DNA from: Oxalobacteraceae bacterium
GTDB taxonomy: Bacteria; Pseudomonadota; Gammaproteobacteria; Burkholderiales; Burkholderiaceae_D
Length of the DNA stretch: 64,000 bases
Assembly (NCBI GenBank): GCA_027486615.1
Contig: JAIXOW010000449.1
Location: 25,654 to 89,653, forward strand
Direction of reading: 5' to 3'
The stretch's first letter is position 1, and every line of letters begins with the position of its first letter. Made by a program: the position numbers and the translations under genes. This document shows, one piece after another, positions 54,938 to 64,000 of the stretch. The notes beneath the pieces are model-generated. The model was not told the DNA's origin. It ran no database searches and was given only the letters and a program-made list of their open reading frames with translations.

Positions 54938-56929
54938 TTAAATGTCAGCTTCCACTTCGTTGCCATGTTCTTCTAACCAGTTGCGTCGTGCAGCAGCTTC
55001 TCCTTTGCCCATCAGCATAGTAAAGCGTGCCTCCGATGCAGCCTGATTAAATTCGCCTAGTGCTACAGGCAGTAATCGACGTGTATCAGGATTCATGGTG
55101 GTTTCCCATAACTGTTCTGCATTCATTTCACCCAAGCCTTTAAAGCGGGCAATGCTCCAGCCATTTTCTTTCACACCGTCTTTTCTGAGTTTGTCTTCGA
55201 TCGCAGTTAATTCGCCGTTATCTAATGCATAGATTTTCTGCGCAGGTTTTTTACCCCGTGCAGGCGCATCGACGCGATACAGCGGTGGTCGTGCGATATG
55301 AATATGTCCGTGCTCTATCAGCTTAGGGAAGTGACGGAAGAATAAAGTCAGAAGCAATACTTGTATGTGTGAGCCATCTACGTCAGCATCAGACAAGATA
55401 CAGATGCGACCATAACGCAAACCTGATAAATCAGGATTATCATTTTTACTGTGAGGATCGACACCTATCGCAACCGCGATGTCGTGGATTTCATTGTTAG
55501 CAAATAAACGATCGCGTTCTGTTTCCCATGCATTTAATACTTTGCCGCGTAATGGCAAGATCGCTTGGAATTCTTTATCACGTCCCATTTTTGCAGAACC
55601 ACCGGCTGAATCACCCTCAACTAAAAAGATTTCATTGCGCGTTAAATCAGTTGATTCACAATCAGTGAGTTTGCCAGGCAACACTGCCACACCTGAGGAC
55701 TTACGCTTTTCTACTTTTTGCGCAGAACGTAAACGACTTTGTGCTTGGCGAATCACGAGCTCAGCAATTTTTTTCCCGTGATCTACATGCTGATTTAGCC
55801 ATAGTTCTAATGAGCTGCGTGAGTAGCCTGCAACTAAACGCACTGCATCACGTGAATTCAAACGCTCTTTAATTTGTCCTTGAAATTGTGGATCAAGCAC
55901 TTTGGCTGACAACACAAAGGAAGTCCGTGCAAACACATCTTCTGGTAACAGTTTTACACCCTTAGGTAAGAGTGAATGCATTTCCACAAAACTCTTTACC
56001 GCACCAAACAAGCCTTCACGCAAACCGGATTCATGAGTACCGCCTGCTGGTGTGGGAATCAAATTCACATAAGACTCGCGCACTACATTGCCATCTTCAG
56101 TCCATGCTACTACCCATGCAGCGCCTTCACCTTCAGCAAAACCATCTGCATCGGCTTTTGCGTATTCTTCGCCTTCAAACAAAGGTACTAAGAGTTGTGA
56201 GCCTGAGCTTTGAGCAAGTTGTTCATTTAAATAGCCACGCAAGCCTTGTGCATATTCCCACACTTGGGTGTCACCACTTTTTGCATGTTGTTAGGTGACT
56301 TTAACGCCAGGAAGTAGAACTGCTTTAGAACGTAGTAAGCGTAGTAGTTCAGGCAGTGGAATCACTGCAGAATCAAAATATTTAGGATTAGGCCAGACCG
56401 TGACACGGGTGCCTGTTTTTTTATCTTCTTTACCCGCAGCGCGTGATTTCAATTTAGAGATGACATTACCATCAGCAAAAGTGAGTTGATGTACACCATT
56501 GCCTTTTTCATCTTTACGCCAAACCGTAATTTCTAGTTTCGATGCGAGTGCATTGGTCACAGAAACGCCGACACCATGTAAGCCGCCCGAGAAGGCATAA
56601 GCACCGCCAGAACCTTTATCGAATTTACCGCCTGCATGCAAACGTGTGAAAACGATTTCTACGGTCGGTACTTTTTCTTCTGGATGCAATCCAACTGGAA
56701 TACCACGTCCATCATCTTCCACACTCACGCTACCATCTGCGTTCATGGTGACGATAATGTTTTTGCCATAACCACCGAGCGCTTCATCAGAAGCGTTATC
56801 AATCACTTCTTGAATAATGTGTAGTGGATTTTCAGTGCGGGTATACATACCCGGTCTTTGTTTGACCGGTTCCAGTCCTTTAAGAACGCGTATGGATGAT
56901 TCGCTGTACTCAGATTTTTTAGTTGCCAT
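54938..56929 (-). pseudogene. parE: DNA topoisomerase IV subunit B, interrupted by an in-frame TAA at about codon 213 (56291..56293)
   Basis: N-terminal ORF 56291..56929 has GHKL motifs (EVIDNASDEA, DDGRGIP, GGLHGVG); C-terminal ORF 54938..56263 has TOPRIM (EGDSAGGSAKMGRDKEFQAILPLRGKVLNAW). Same frame: GVKVT-TAA-QHAKSGDTQVWEYAQGLRGYL. Functional status unknown. Confidence 0.9.
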
Positions 56930-57050
56930 GCTGTGTAGTGAGTCGCCGATAAAAAATTAAAACGAATAATAGATTTGTCTAACTAGACAAAATTTTCTGA
57001 ATTCTAATAAAAATTCTTACTAAAAGGGGATTTGCTTGCTGATGACACCT

Positions 57051-58220
57051 TTACTTACTCAGCATAGTCATGCCACGTTCTAAGCCTTCTATGGTGACAG
57101 GGAACATGCGATTACTCATTAATTGACGAATAATGGCGATAGATTGTCGATATTGCCAAAGACCCTCAGGTTCAGGGTTGAGCCAAATAAATTTAGGAAA
57201 GGTGCTGATGAAACGCTGTAACCAGACTGCACCAGCTTCTTCATTGTTATATTCAACGGAGCCACCAGGTTGCAAGACTTCATACGGACTCATGGTGGCA
57301 TCGCCAACGAAGATAAGTTTGGTATCGGGAGGATATTTGCGTATCACATCCCAAGTCGAGAAGCGTTCAGCATGACGACGTCGATTATTTTTCCATAAGG
57401 TTTCATACACACAGTTATGGAAATAGAAAAACTCCATGTTTTTAAATTCAGATTTCGCTGCTGAAAATAGTTCTTCTGCGCGAGCGATGTGGTCATCCAT
57501 AGAACCGCCCACATCCATCAGCATGAGGATTTTGACTTTATTTTTACGTTCAGCTTGCATGCGCAGATCTAACCAACCTGCGTTGTTGGCGGTAGCGCGT
57601 ATGGTGTCGTCTAGTGCTAATTCATCTTGCGCACCTTCACGCGCAAAGCGACGCAAACGACGTAGTGCGACTTTAATATTCCGTGTACCAAGTTCGCGTT
57701 CACTATCGTAATCACGGAAAGCGCGTTGCTCCCAGACTTTGACTGCAGTGCGGTTACCACCTTCACCACCTATACGTATGCCTTCAGGATTTTGACCGCC
57801 GTTCCCAAATGGTGAAGTGCCACCTGTGCCTATCCACTTATTACCGCCTTCATGTCGTTCTTTTTGTTCTTTGAGTAGCTCTTTCAGTCTATCCATTAAT
57901 TTGTCGTAGCCGAATTTCTCTAGAGCGGCTTGCTGTTCTGGTGTGAGTTCGCGTTGCATGCGTTTCATTAACCAGTCTAGAGGTATCTCATCTATTTTTT
58001 CAAACAACGTTGCTATGCCATGAAAATATAGTCCAAAAGCTTGATCGAATTTATCGTAGTGCGCTTCATCTTTGACTAAGGTCGTACGCGATAAAAAATA
58101 GAATTCATCCAATGAATTGCTAATTACATTTTTTTGCATAGCTTCCAGCAAAACCAAAAACTCCTTAATCGAGACAGGAAGTTTGGCTTCTTTCAGCGTA
58201 AAAAAGAAATCGATCAGCAT
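57051..58220 (-). CDS. VWA domain-containing CoxE-like protein
   Basis: KVKILMLMDVGGSMDDHIARAEELFSAAKSEFKNMEFFYFHNCVYE (MIDAS-like DVGGS). Confidence 0.88.
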   Translation of the reverse strand: MLIDFFFTLKEAKLPVSIKEFLVLLEAMQKNVISNSLDEFYFLSRTTLVKDEAHYDKFDQAFGLYFHGIATLFEKIDEIPLDWLMKRMQRELTPEQQAALEKFGYDKLMDRLKELLKEQKERHEGGNKWIGTGGTSPFGNGGQNPEGIRIGGEGGNRTAVKVWEQRAFRDYDSERELGTRNIKVALRRLRRFAREGAQDELALDDTIRATANNAGWLDLRMQAERKNKVKILMLMDVGGSMDDHIARAEELFSAAKSEFKNMEFFYFHNCVYETLWKNNRRRHAERFSTWDVIRKYPPDTKLIFVGDATMSPYEVLQPGGSVEYNNEEAGAVWLQRFISTFPKFIWLNPEPEGLWQYRQSIAIIRQLMSNRMFPVTIEGLERGMTMLSK

Positions 58221-58243
58221 GGATGTTTAGGGTCTACAGGCAA

Positions 58244-59098
58244 TTAACGATTGTTGCGCGACATGAAGATCAGGCGTTCAAACAAATGTACGTCTTGTTC
58301 ATTCTTGAGTAAGGCACCATGCAAAGGTGGAACGATGCTTTTTTGATCAGCGCTACGCAATGCTTCAGCAGGGATGTCTTCGGCGAGTAAAAGTTTCAAC
58401 CAATCGAGTAATTCTGATGTGGAGGGTTTTTTCTTTAAGCCCGGTACATCACGCACTTCAAAAAATACATTTAATGCTTGTGCCAATAAATCTTGTTTAA
58501 GTTTGGGGAAGTGCACATCCACGATCTGCTGCATGGTTTCTTTATCGGGGAATTTAATGTAGTGGAAAAAACAGCGACGTAAAAAAGCATCGGGTAATTC
58601 TTTTTCATTATTCGAGGTAATGATCACGAGTGGTCTATGTACTGCCTTTACCATCTCGCGTGTTTCATAGACATAGAATTCCATGCGATCGAGTTCACGC
58701 AGTAAATCATTAGGGAATTCAATATCGGCTTTATCGATTTCATCAATTAATAAGACGACAGGCTCATCTGCAGTGAATGCCTGCCACAGCACACCACGCA
58801 CAATATAGTTATCGATATTTTTAACGCGTTCATCACCTAACTGCGAATCACGCAAGCGCGACACAGCATCATATTCATATAAACCCTGTTGCGCCTTGGT
58901 GGTGGACTTAATATGCCATTGCAATAAAGGCATACCCAGACCGTGCGCGACTTCTTCCGCCAACATGGTTTTGCCAGTACCTGGTTCGCCTTTTATTAAT
59001 AAAGGGCGTTGCAAAGTTAATGCTGCATTCACAGCAAGTTTTAAATCATGGGTGGCAACGTAGCTGTCTGAGCCTTCAAATTTTGCTGGGGATGACAT
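58244..59098 (-). CDS. MoxR family AAA+ ATPase
   Basis: RPLLIKGEPGTGKTMLAEEVAHGLG (Walker A), VVLLIDEIDKADIEFPNDLLRELDRMEF (Walker B). Confidence 0.93.
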   Translation of the reverse strand: MSSPAKFEGSDSYVATHDLKLAVNAALTLQRPLLIKGEPGTGKTMLAEEVAHGLGMPLLQWHIKSTTKAQQGLYEYDAVSRLRDSQLGDERVKNIDNYIVRGVLWQAFTADEPVVLLIDEIDKADIEFPNDLLRELDRMEFYVYETREMVKAVHRPLVIITSNNEKELPDAFLRRCFFHYIKFPDKETMQQIVDVHFPKLKQDLLAQALNVFFEVRDVPGLKKKPSTSELLDWLKLLLAEDIPAEALRSADQKSIVPPLHGALLKNEQDVHLFERLIFMSRNNR

Positions 59099-59381
59099 GG
59101 TGTGAGATCGCTATTAGGGGGAAAAATACTTCGGAGTATAAACGACAGCGCAAGTAGTTCTGGTGAGCGCTAATAAAAACCAAGTTCTTGAATTGAAACT
59201 TATTGAATTGCTATTTTGTCCAGCATTCTGCTTTTTTATAGCGCCTGTTAAATAGACTGAGCTTGCCAATTAGGTTAGAATTGTGCGGTTTTTGTGCGGC
59301 TGAGCAACGATATTTTTGCTTTACATTGCTTTTTAGGCAATTTCCGCAACACCAGTTTTGGTTTAACTTCCCTGGAACATC

Positions 59382-59702
59382 ATGAAAAAACTTTTAGCAT
59401 TCCTCGCATTGGCGGGCGTTGCCCAAATGTCCGCAGCTGCTGACATCGTGGCTAACGCCAAAGCTGCAGAAAACAAGGTTGCCATGTGTGTAGGCTGCCA
59501 CGGTATCCCTGGATATAAAGCTTCTTTTCCTGAGGTATATCGCGTACCTATGATAGGTGGTCAGTCTGAAAAATATATAGCGTCAGCATTAGCTGCCTAT
59601 AAAAAAGGCGATCGTAATCACCCCACTATGCGTGGTATTGCAGCAGGTTTGTCCGATCAAGACATCGCTGACATCGCAGCTTATTACGCTCAAAAGAAAT
59701 AA
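59382..59702 (+). CDS. Cytochrome c, class I
   Basis: Signal peptide; heme motif CVGCH; PMIGGQSEKYIASALAAYKKGDRNHPTMRGIAAGLSDQDIADIAAYYA. Confidence 0.92.
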   Translation: MKKLLAFLALAGVAQMSAAADIVANAKAAENKVAMCVGCHGIPGYKASFPEVYRVPMIGGQSEKYIASALAAYKKGDRNHPTMRGIAAGLSDQDIADIAAYYAQKK

Positions 59703-59714
59703 GGGAAAACCAAC

Positions 59715-60065
59715 ATGAAAAAGATCCTAGTTTTGTTGGCGACAATCGCTACCGTCATCAGCTTTACAGAGGCTGCTGCTGCAAACATAGAAGCAGGCAA
59801 AGCTGCTGCACAAAAATATAACTGTGCGTCATGCCATGGTGCTGACTACAACACGCCAGTTGATCCTAGCTATCCTAAGTTAGCTGGTCAGTATGCAGAT
59901 TTCTTAGAGCATTCTTTGATTGCTTATCAACGTGGTGCAGCCGGTGCGAATGGTCGTGGTAATGCGATCATGGCTGGTATGGCTAAGCCATTAAGCAAAA
60001 CAGAGATACGTGATATCGCTGCTTACCTGTCTAGCTTGCCAGGATCACTCGTAAATCGTAAGTAA
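59715..60065 (+). CDS. Cytochrome c, class I
   Basis: Signal peptide; heme motif CASCH; YPKLAGQYADFLEHSLIAYQRG. Confidence 0.92.
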   Translation: MKKILVLLATIATVISFTEAAAANIEAGKAAAQKYNCASCHGADYNTPVDPSYPKLAGQYADFLEHSLIAYQRGAAGANGRGNAIMAGMAKPLSKTEIRDIAAYLSSLPGSLVNRK

Positions 60066-60077
60066 ACTGTACTTCAA

Positions 60078-60114
60078 ATAAAAAAAGCCAGAACATTTGT
60101 TCTGGCTTTTTTTC
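60078..60114 (+). terminator. Rho-independent terminator after the cytochrome c pair
   Basis: AAAAAAGCCAGAACATTTGTTCTGGCTTTTTTT. Confidence 0.92.
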
Positions 60115-60132
60115 GTCCGCAAAAAGTTGATC

Positions 60133-60552
60133 TTAGCGCTGACGTATACATTCCAAATAAGTTTCACCATCGGGTGGTAGTCCAGAGCGCTGCGCAGTCC
60201 ATAGCATTTGTCCTAAGCACTCCATGATCTCATGATGCGCATCATGTTCGGAGCCATAGCGTGTAGCGAGAGCTTGAAAGGCATCACGTATACCAGCAGG
60301 TTGATCAATCGAGATTTGCTCTGCAATTGATAAATGCATAGATAAATGTAAGAAGGGATTAGATTTACCTGCATCGATGGAATAGTCAGCTGTTGCAGCT
60401 TCAATATTATTAAAATCATCTGCATACTCGGTATGCTGCAACATCCAATCACGTGCAATCGCTTCTAGTGGAGTGAGAACAGCATCGACTTGTGACTTAC
60501 GCCACACCTCGCAAAAAAAATGTCTTACTTCTTCTTTGGTGGGATTAAACAT
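60133..60552 (-). CDS. DUF1841 family protein
   Basis: MFNPTKEEVRHFFCEVWRK, NPFLHLSMHLSIAEQISIDQPAGIRDAFQAL, HDAHHEIMECLGQMLWTAQRSGLPPD. Confidence 0.85.
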   Translation of the reverse strand: MFNPTKEEVRHFFCEVWRKSQVDAVLTPLEAIARDWMLQHTEYADDFNNIEAATADYSIDAGKSNPFLHLSMHLSIAEQISIDQPAGIRDAFQALATRYGSEHDAHHEIMECLGQMLWTAQRSGLPPDGETYLECIRQR

Positions 60553-60578
60553 AGAGTCTAGTTTTTCCTTCGCCTATT

Positions 60579-61229
60579 TCATACGCCATGTTCAGGCTCA
60601 GCTGTCTTAGGTTTAAATTCACACAGATCAGCAATCACACAATTCCAGCATTGAGGTTTACGCGCAATGCATGTGTAACGTCCATGTAAGATCAACCAGT
60701 GATGCGCATCCATGATGTATTCATCAGGAATGAATTTCATTAATTTTTGTTCAACTACATCCACATTCTTACCCGGAGCAATACCAGTACGATTTGATAC
60801 TCTAAAAATATGCGTATCAACTGCCATCGCTGCAATACCAAATGCAGTATTTAAAACCACATTTGCAGTTTTACGTCCCACACCAGGTAAGGCTTGTAAA
60901 GCTTCACGATCGCGTGGCACAACACCTGCATGCTGTTCACATAAAATGCGACAGGTCTCAATCACATTTTTTGCTTTGTTGCGATAAAGGCCTATGGTTT
61001 GTATATAAGGAATTAAACCGTCGACATCTAAAGCAGCAATCGCCTGCGGTGTGGAGGCAACTGCAAATAACTTACGTGTCGCTTTATTCACCGATACATC
61101 TGTTGCTTGTGCCGACAAGATTACGGCAATCAGTAATTCAAATGGTGAGGTGTATTCAAGCTCGGTGGTGGGATGAGGATTAACTTCTTTTAAGCGAGCA
61201 AAAATCGCACTGCGTTTTTCAAGATTCAT
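60579..61229 (-). CDS. nth: Endonuclease III
   Basis: [42 protein letters not shown] (HhH), C-terminal Fe-S cysteines [17 protein letters not shown]. Confidence 0.97.
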   Translation of the reverse strand: MNLEKRSAIFARLKEVNPHPTTELEYTSPFELLIAVILSAQATDVSVNKATRKLFAVASTPQAIAALDVDGLIPYIQTIGLYRNKAKNVIETCRILCEQHAGVVPRDREALQALPGVGRKTANVVLNTAFGIAAMAVDTHIFRVSNRTGIAPGKNVDVVEQKLMKFIPDEYIMDAHHWLILHGRYTCIARKPQCWNCVIADLCEFKPKTAEPEHGV

Positions 61230-61942
61230 GATGTGGACTCAGGCGGTTTATTCGCGGCCTGTTCTTTTTGTATACGAGCACGTTCAATCGCTGCTTGAAT
61301 AATCGCACGCTTGCGTTCTTTCTCAGTTTTTTCTTCTGCTGATAATGCAGATTCACTATCCAGCTCTTTTAGTTTTGCAGCAGCTTTAGCAGCTAAGCGT
61401 GCATCATTCTCTGTTTTTTCTCGTTGTAGTCTTAAGGTGCGACTGTCATGTCTTACGCGTGCAGCATCTGCTTGCTCTTGTGACCATGCGGCCCAACCAG
61501 TTTTGTCAGCAGTGACTGGCAACATTGCGATGCAATCAACAGGACAAGGTGGTACACATAAATCACAACCGGTACAAAGAGCGGGAATGACCGTGTGCAT
61601 TTGTTTGGCAGCACCAACGATGGCATCTACTGGACAGGCTTGTATGCAAAGCGTGCAACCTATGCAGGCGCTTTCATCAATCACGGCAACAGGACGTGCT
61701 CGCTCAAATCCATGCACAGGATTAAGTGGAATAACAGGCTTTCCTAACAGCGTCGCTAAACGTTTTACTCCTTCCTCACCACCAGGAGGGCATTGGTTAT
61801 AACTTGCTGAGCCCTCAGCAATCGCTTCTGCATAGGGACGACAAGCGGGATAGCCACATTTCGTGCACTGGGTTTGCGGTAGCAGATCTTCTATTTGATC
61901 GGCAAGTGACGGCGCAGTGTGGATGGAGGAGGATTCAGACAT
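61226..61942 (-). CDS. rsxB: Electron transport complex subunit RnfB/RsxB
   Basis: [24 protein letters not shown], two 4Fe-4S motifs [16 protein letters not shown] and [16 protein letters not shown]. Confidence 0.93.
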   Translation of the reverse strand: MSESSSIHTAPSLADQIEDLLPQTQCTKCGYPACRPYAEAIAEGSASYNQCPPGGEEGVKRLATLLGKPVIPLNPVHGFERARPVAVIDESACIGCTLCIQACPVDAIVGAAKQMHTVIPALCTGCDLCVPPCPVDCIAMLPVTADKTGWAAWSQEQADAARVRHDSRTLRLQREKTENDARLAAKAAAKLKELDSESALSAEEKTEKERKRAIIQAAIERARIQKEQAANKPPESTS

Positions 61943-61991
61943 AGTTCGCCATTATCCGACATTTGTGCAAGTCATCAAATGGTGCGGTTCA

Positions 61992-62026
61992 AGAAAAAGG
62001 CCGCTTCAATTGAAGCGGCCAAAATA
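61992..62026 (-). terminator. Rho-independent terminator of phaZ-like gene
   Basis: Minus strand GGCCGCTTCAATTGAAGCGGCC followed by TTTTTC; centred about 40 nt downstream of the ORF stop. Confidence 0.85.
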
Positions 62027-62048
62027 GTAATACTTGAATTAATGATGC

Positions 62049-63284
62049 TTAACCGTGAGTACGGATAAATTCAGTTATCTGTGGGACTATCATTTCGCGC
62101 CAACGTCTGCCAGAGAAAATGCCATAGTGTCCACATTGAGGTGCGGTGTAATGGTGTTTCATCTCTTTAGGAATGTGTTTGCACAGTTCATGTGCTGCAC
62201 GCGTTTGACCAGAACCTGAAATATCATCCAGTTCGCCTTCGATAGTAAATAAGGCGACATTGGTAATATCTTGCGGACGCACGAGTTTGCCTTCCACTTC
62301 CCATGTACCAGTAGGTAACCGGAATTCTTGAAACACAGTTTGTATCGTCTCTAAATAATACTCAGCCGGCATATCTAAAACTGCATTGTATTCATCATAA
62401 AATTTACGATGCTCTTCAGCAGATTCATTGTCGCCACGACGCAAGTGCAGATAAAACTCCCAGTGACTTTCAGCATGACGACGCGGATTCATCGCTACAA
62501 AACCTGCATGTTGCAGAAAACCTGGATAAACCTTACGACCAACTCCAGGATAATTCGAAGGTACGCTATAAATTACAGTGTTTTCAAACCATGAGAAGGG
62601 TTTGTCAGTTGCTAAATCATTGACTTGGGTAGGGGATTTGCGCGGATCAATAGGACCACCCATCATCACCATAGACTTAGGCATAACCGCTTCGCCATCA
62701 CTAGCCATCAGTGAAATCGCTGCAAGCACAGGAACAGTGGGCTGACAGACAGAAATTACATGCAGGTCGGGACTTAAATGGCGTATGAAATCCTGTACAT
62801 AATAAATATAGTCATGCAGATGGAAAGCACCTTTATCCAAGTGCACCATACGTGCATCAGTCCAATCGGTGATGTAGACATCATGATTCGGTAACAGACC
62901 ACGTACGGTATCGCGCAATAGCGTTGCATGATGACCTGAGAGTGGGGCAACTAACAGTACCTTGGGTAGATTTACTTTAGCGAGCGTCGATCCCGACAAA
63001 TCCTTGCGGAAGTGAAGCAAATTACAAAATGGCTTATTGATCACGATATCTTCGACGATATCCACAGTAATACCATTTACCTCAGCGGTCGTGATGCCAA
63101 ATTCAGGTTTTTCATATTGCTTACCAAGTCGGAAAATCAACTCGTAGCCGGCTGCGATACGCTGAGAAAAAGGGGAGTGAGCGAGTGGAGAAACAGGGCT
63201 GGTAAATAACTTAGAGGAAGCTTCAGCCCACTGAATTAGGGGACTTAGCAGCGTACGATTCATTTCGTGCAACTGATAGAGCAT
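62049..63284 (-). CDS. phaZ: Intracellular polyhydroxyalkanoate depolymerase
   Basis: MLYQLHEMNRTLLSPLIQWAEASSKLFTSPVSPLAHSPFSQRIAAGYELIFRLGKQYEKPEFGI; HVISVCQPTVPVLAAISLM. Confidence 0.92.
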   Translation of the reverse strand: MLYQLHEMNRTLLSPLIQWAEASSKLFTSPVSPLAHSPFSQRIAAGYELIFRLGKQYEKPEFGITTAEVNGITVDIVEDIVINKPFCNLLHFRKDLSGSTLAKVNLPKVLLVAPLSGHHATLLRDTVRGLLPNHDVYITDWTDARMVHLDKGAFHLHDYIYYVQDFIRHLSPDLHVISVCQPTVPVLAAISLMASDGEAVMPKSMVMMGGPIDPRKSPTQVNDLATDKPFSWFENTVIYSVPSNYPGVGRKVYPGFLQHAGFVAMNPRRHAESHWEFYLHLRRGDNESAEEHRKFYDEYNAVLDMPAEYYLETIQTVFQEFRLPTGTWEVEGKLVRPQDITNVALFTIEGELDDISGSGQTRAAHELCKHIPKEMKHHYTAPQCGHYGIFSGRRWREMIVPQITEFIRTHG

Positions 63285-63736
63285 TGTGACCTCTCATTCA
63301 AGACAACAGAATTGTGCCGGACATTTGATTATTCCGCAATGCAGCAAATGTAAGTTTGAAATTTTCTCTAGATAAGTAGCCAATTCCAATCAAAATACTT
63401 TGATAAATTAATTTTTCGATAATTTTATATTGCTAAATTAGTCTAATTTTTCCAATATTTTCAAAATTTAACATACGGCTAAGCATAACAATTTGTTAAA
63501 CAGTAACTGGGGATTAAGAGAGATTTAATCTATGAATTATCATATTAGTAACTACATGCTGATTATCGCGCCTCGTATTTGTTGATTTGGAATGTATGCA
63601 AAATATTTTCCTAATAAAACCAGAGAATCTCAGCTATCCCAATTTAATAAGATTTTTTAACTGAGAATAATCCTTTATCTATTAACTCAACATCGACACA
63701 TAGTTTGAAAACTTTTGCTGACATATAATATCGCCT

Positions 63737-64000
63737 GTGAAAAATCTCTCTCCATTTTTTCGACGCATTGCCAAATTTCTGCTCGTAGCGATCATGCTGC
63801 AGGCAGTGATGCCTGCTTTTGCGACACAACATAATGCAAAAAGTGGATTAAGTGCAGCCGGTTGGGTAGAGGTGTGTAGTGCCCAAGGTAGTAAATGGGT
63901 CGCACAAGATAATCACCCTGGCTCTTCGCAACATGCATCAGCCCATGCTGATCATTGCGTTTTTTGTAGTGCAACGGGAGCTGGTGCTGAATTTGATGCC
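63737..64000 (+). CDS. DUF2946-like small exported protein, 3' truncated by window edge
   Basis: GTG start not in ORF track; translation MKNLSPFFRRIAKFLLVAIMLQAVMPAFATQHNAKSGLSAAGWVEVCSAQGSKWVAQDNHPGSSQHASAHADHCVFCSATGAGAEFDA. Confidence 0.75.
   Translation, partial: MKNLSPFFRRIAKFLLVAIMLQAVMPAFATQHNAKSGLSAAGWVEVCSAQGSKWVAQDNHPGSSQHASAHADHCVFCSATGAGAEFDA

Noticed and set aside
57051-59098. MoxR-VWA pair considered as a ternary conflict/defence system
   Set aside because: MoxR ATPase plus CoxE-like VWA is a widespread housekeeping pair; no third component or toxin domain is present.

Overview
This is a 64 kb chromosomal window from a fairly AT-rich proteobacterium. Gene content and order (pgk-pyk-fba-purC-purE-purK-tsaC; DUF1841-nth-rnfB-phaZ; HrcA/CIRCE-type groESL) suggest a betaproteobacterium, probably Burkholderiales; this is inference. 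Most of it is housekeeping: groESL, pyrF, pncC, pgpA, thiL, maeB, moaC, bepA-like protease, ilvE, azlCD, glycolysis and purine genes, pdxH, msrA, tcdA, a copper P-type ATPase, parC/parE, MoxR-VWA, cytochromes c, nth, rnfB and phaZ. I found no tRNA, rRNA, CRISPR array or transposase. Points worth a second look: (1) parE, normally essential, is split by a single in-frame TAA with both halves otherwise intact; (2) a protein combining a clan-CD cysteine-protease-like domain (His in MGHGS, Cys in VSCESG) with C-terminal ankyrin repeats; (3) a DprE1/DprE2/HAD-UbiA decaprenylphosphoryl-arabinose-like operon with a GtrA protein and a convergent GT39 transferase, in which the DprE1 drug-target cysteine appears to be Ala; (4) a displaced ~103 bp copy of the moaC 3' end, with only synonymous differences in the final 20 codons, bracketing a small two-lipoprotein island; (5) a possible RelA/SpoT-like orphan protein preceded by two matching GTCAAT-N4-ATTGAC palindromes; (6) a truncated RTX-like protein with sparse, regularly spaced repeats; (7) dispersed intergenic palindromes; (8) a groES promoter where a perfect CIRCE abuts overlapping sigma70/sigma32-like elements. 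All calls come from reading the sequence and the supplied ORF track; no database search was run.
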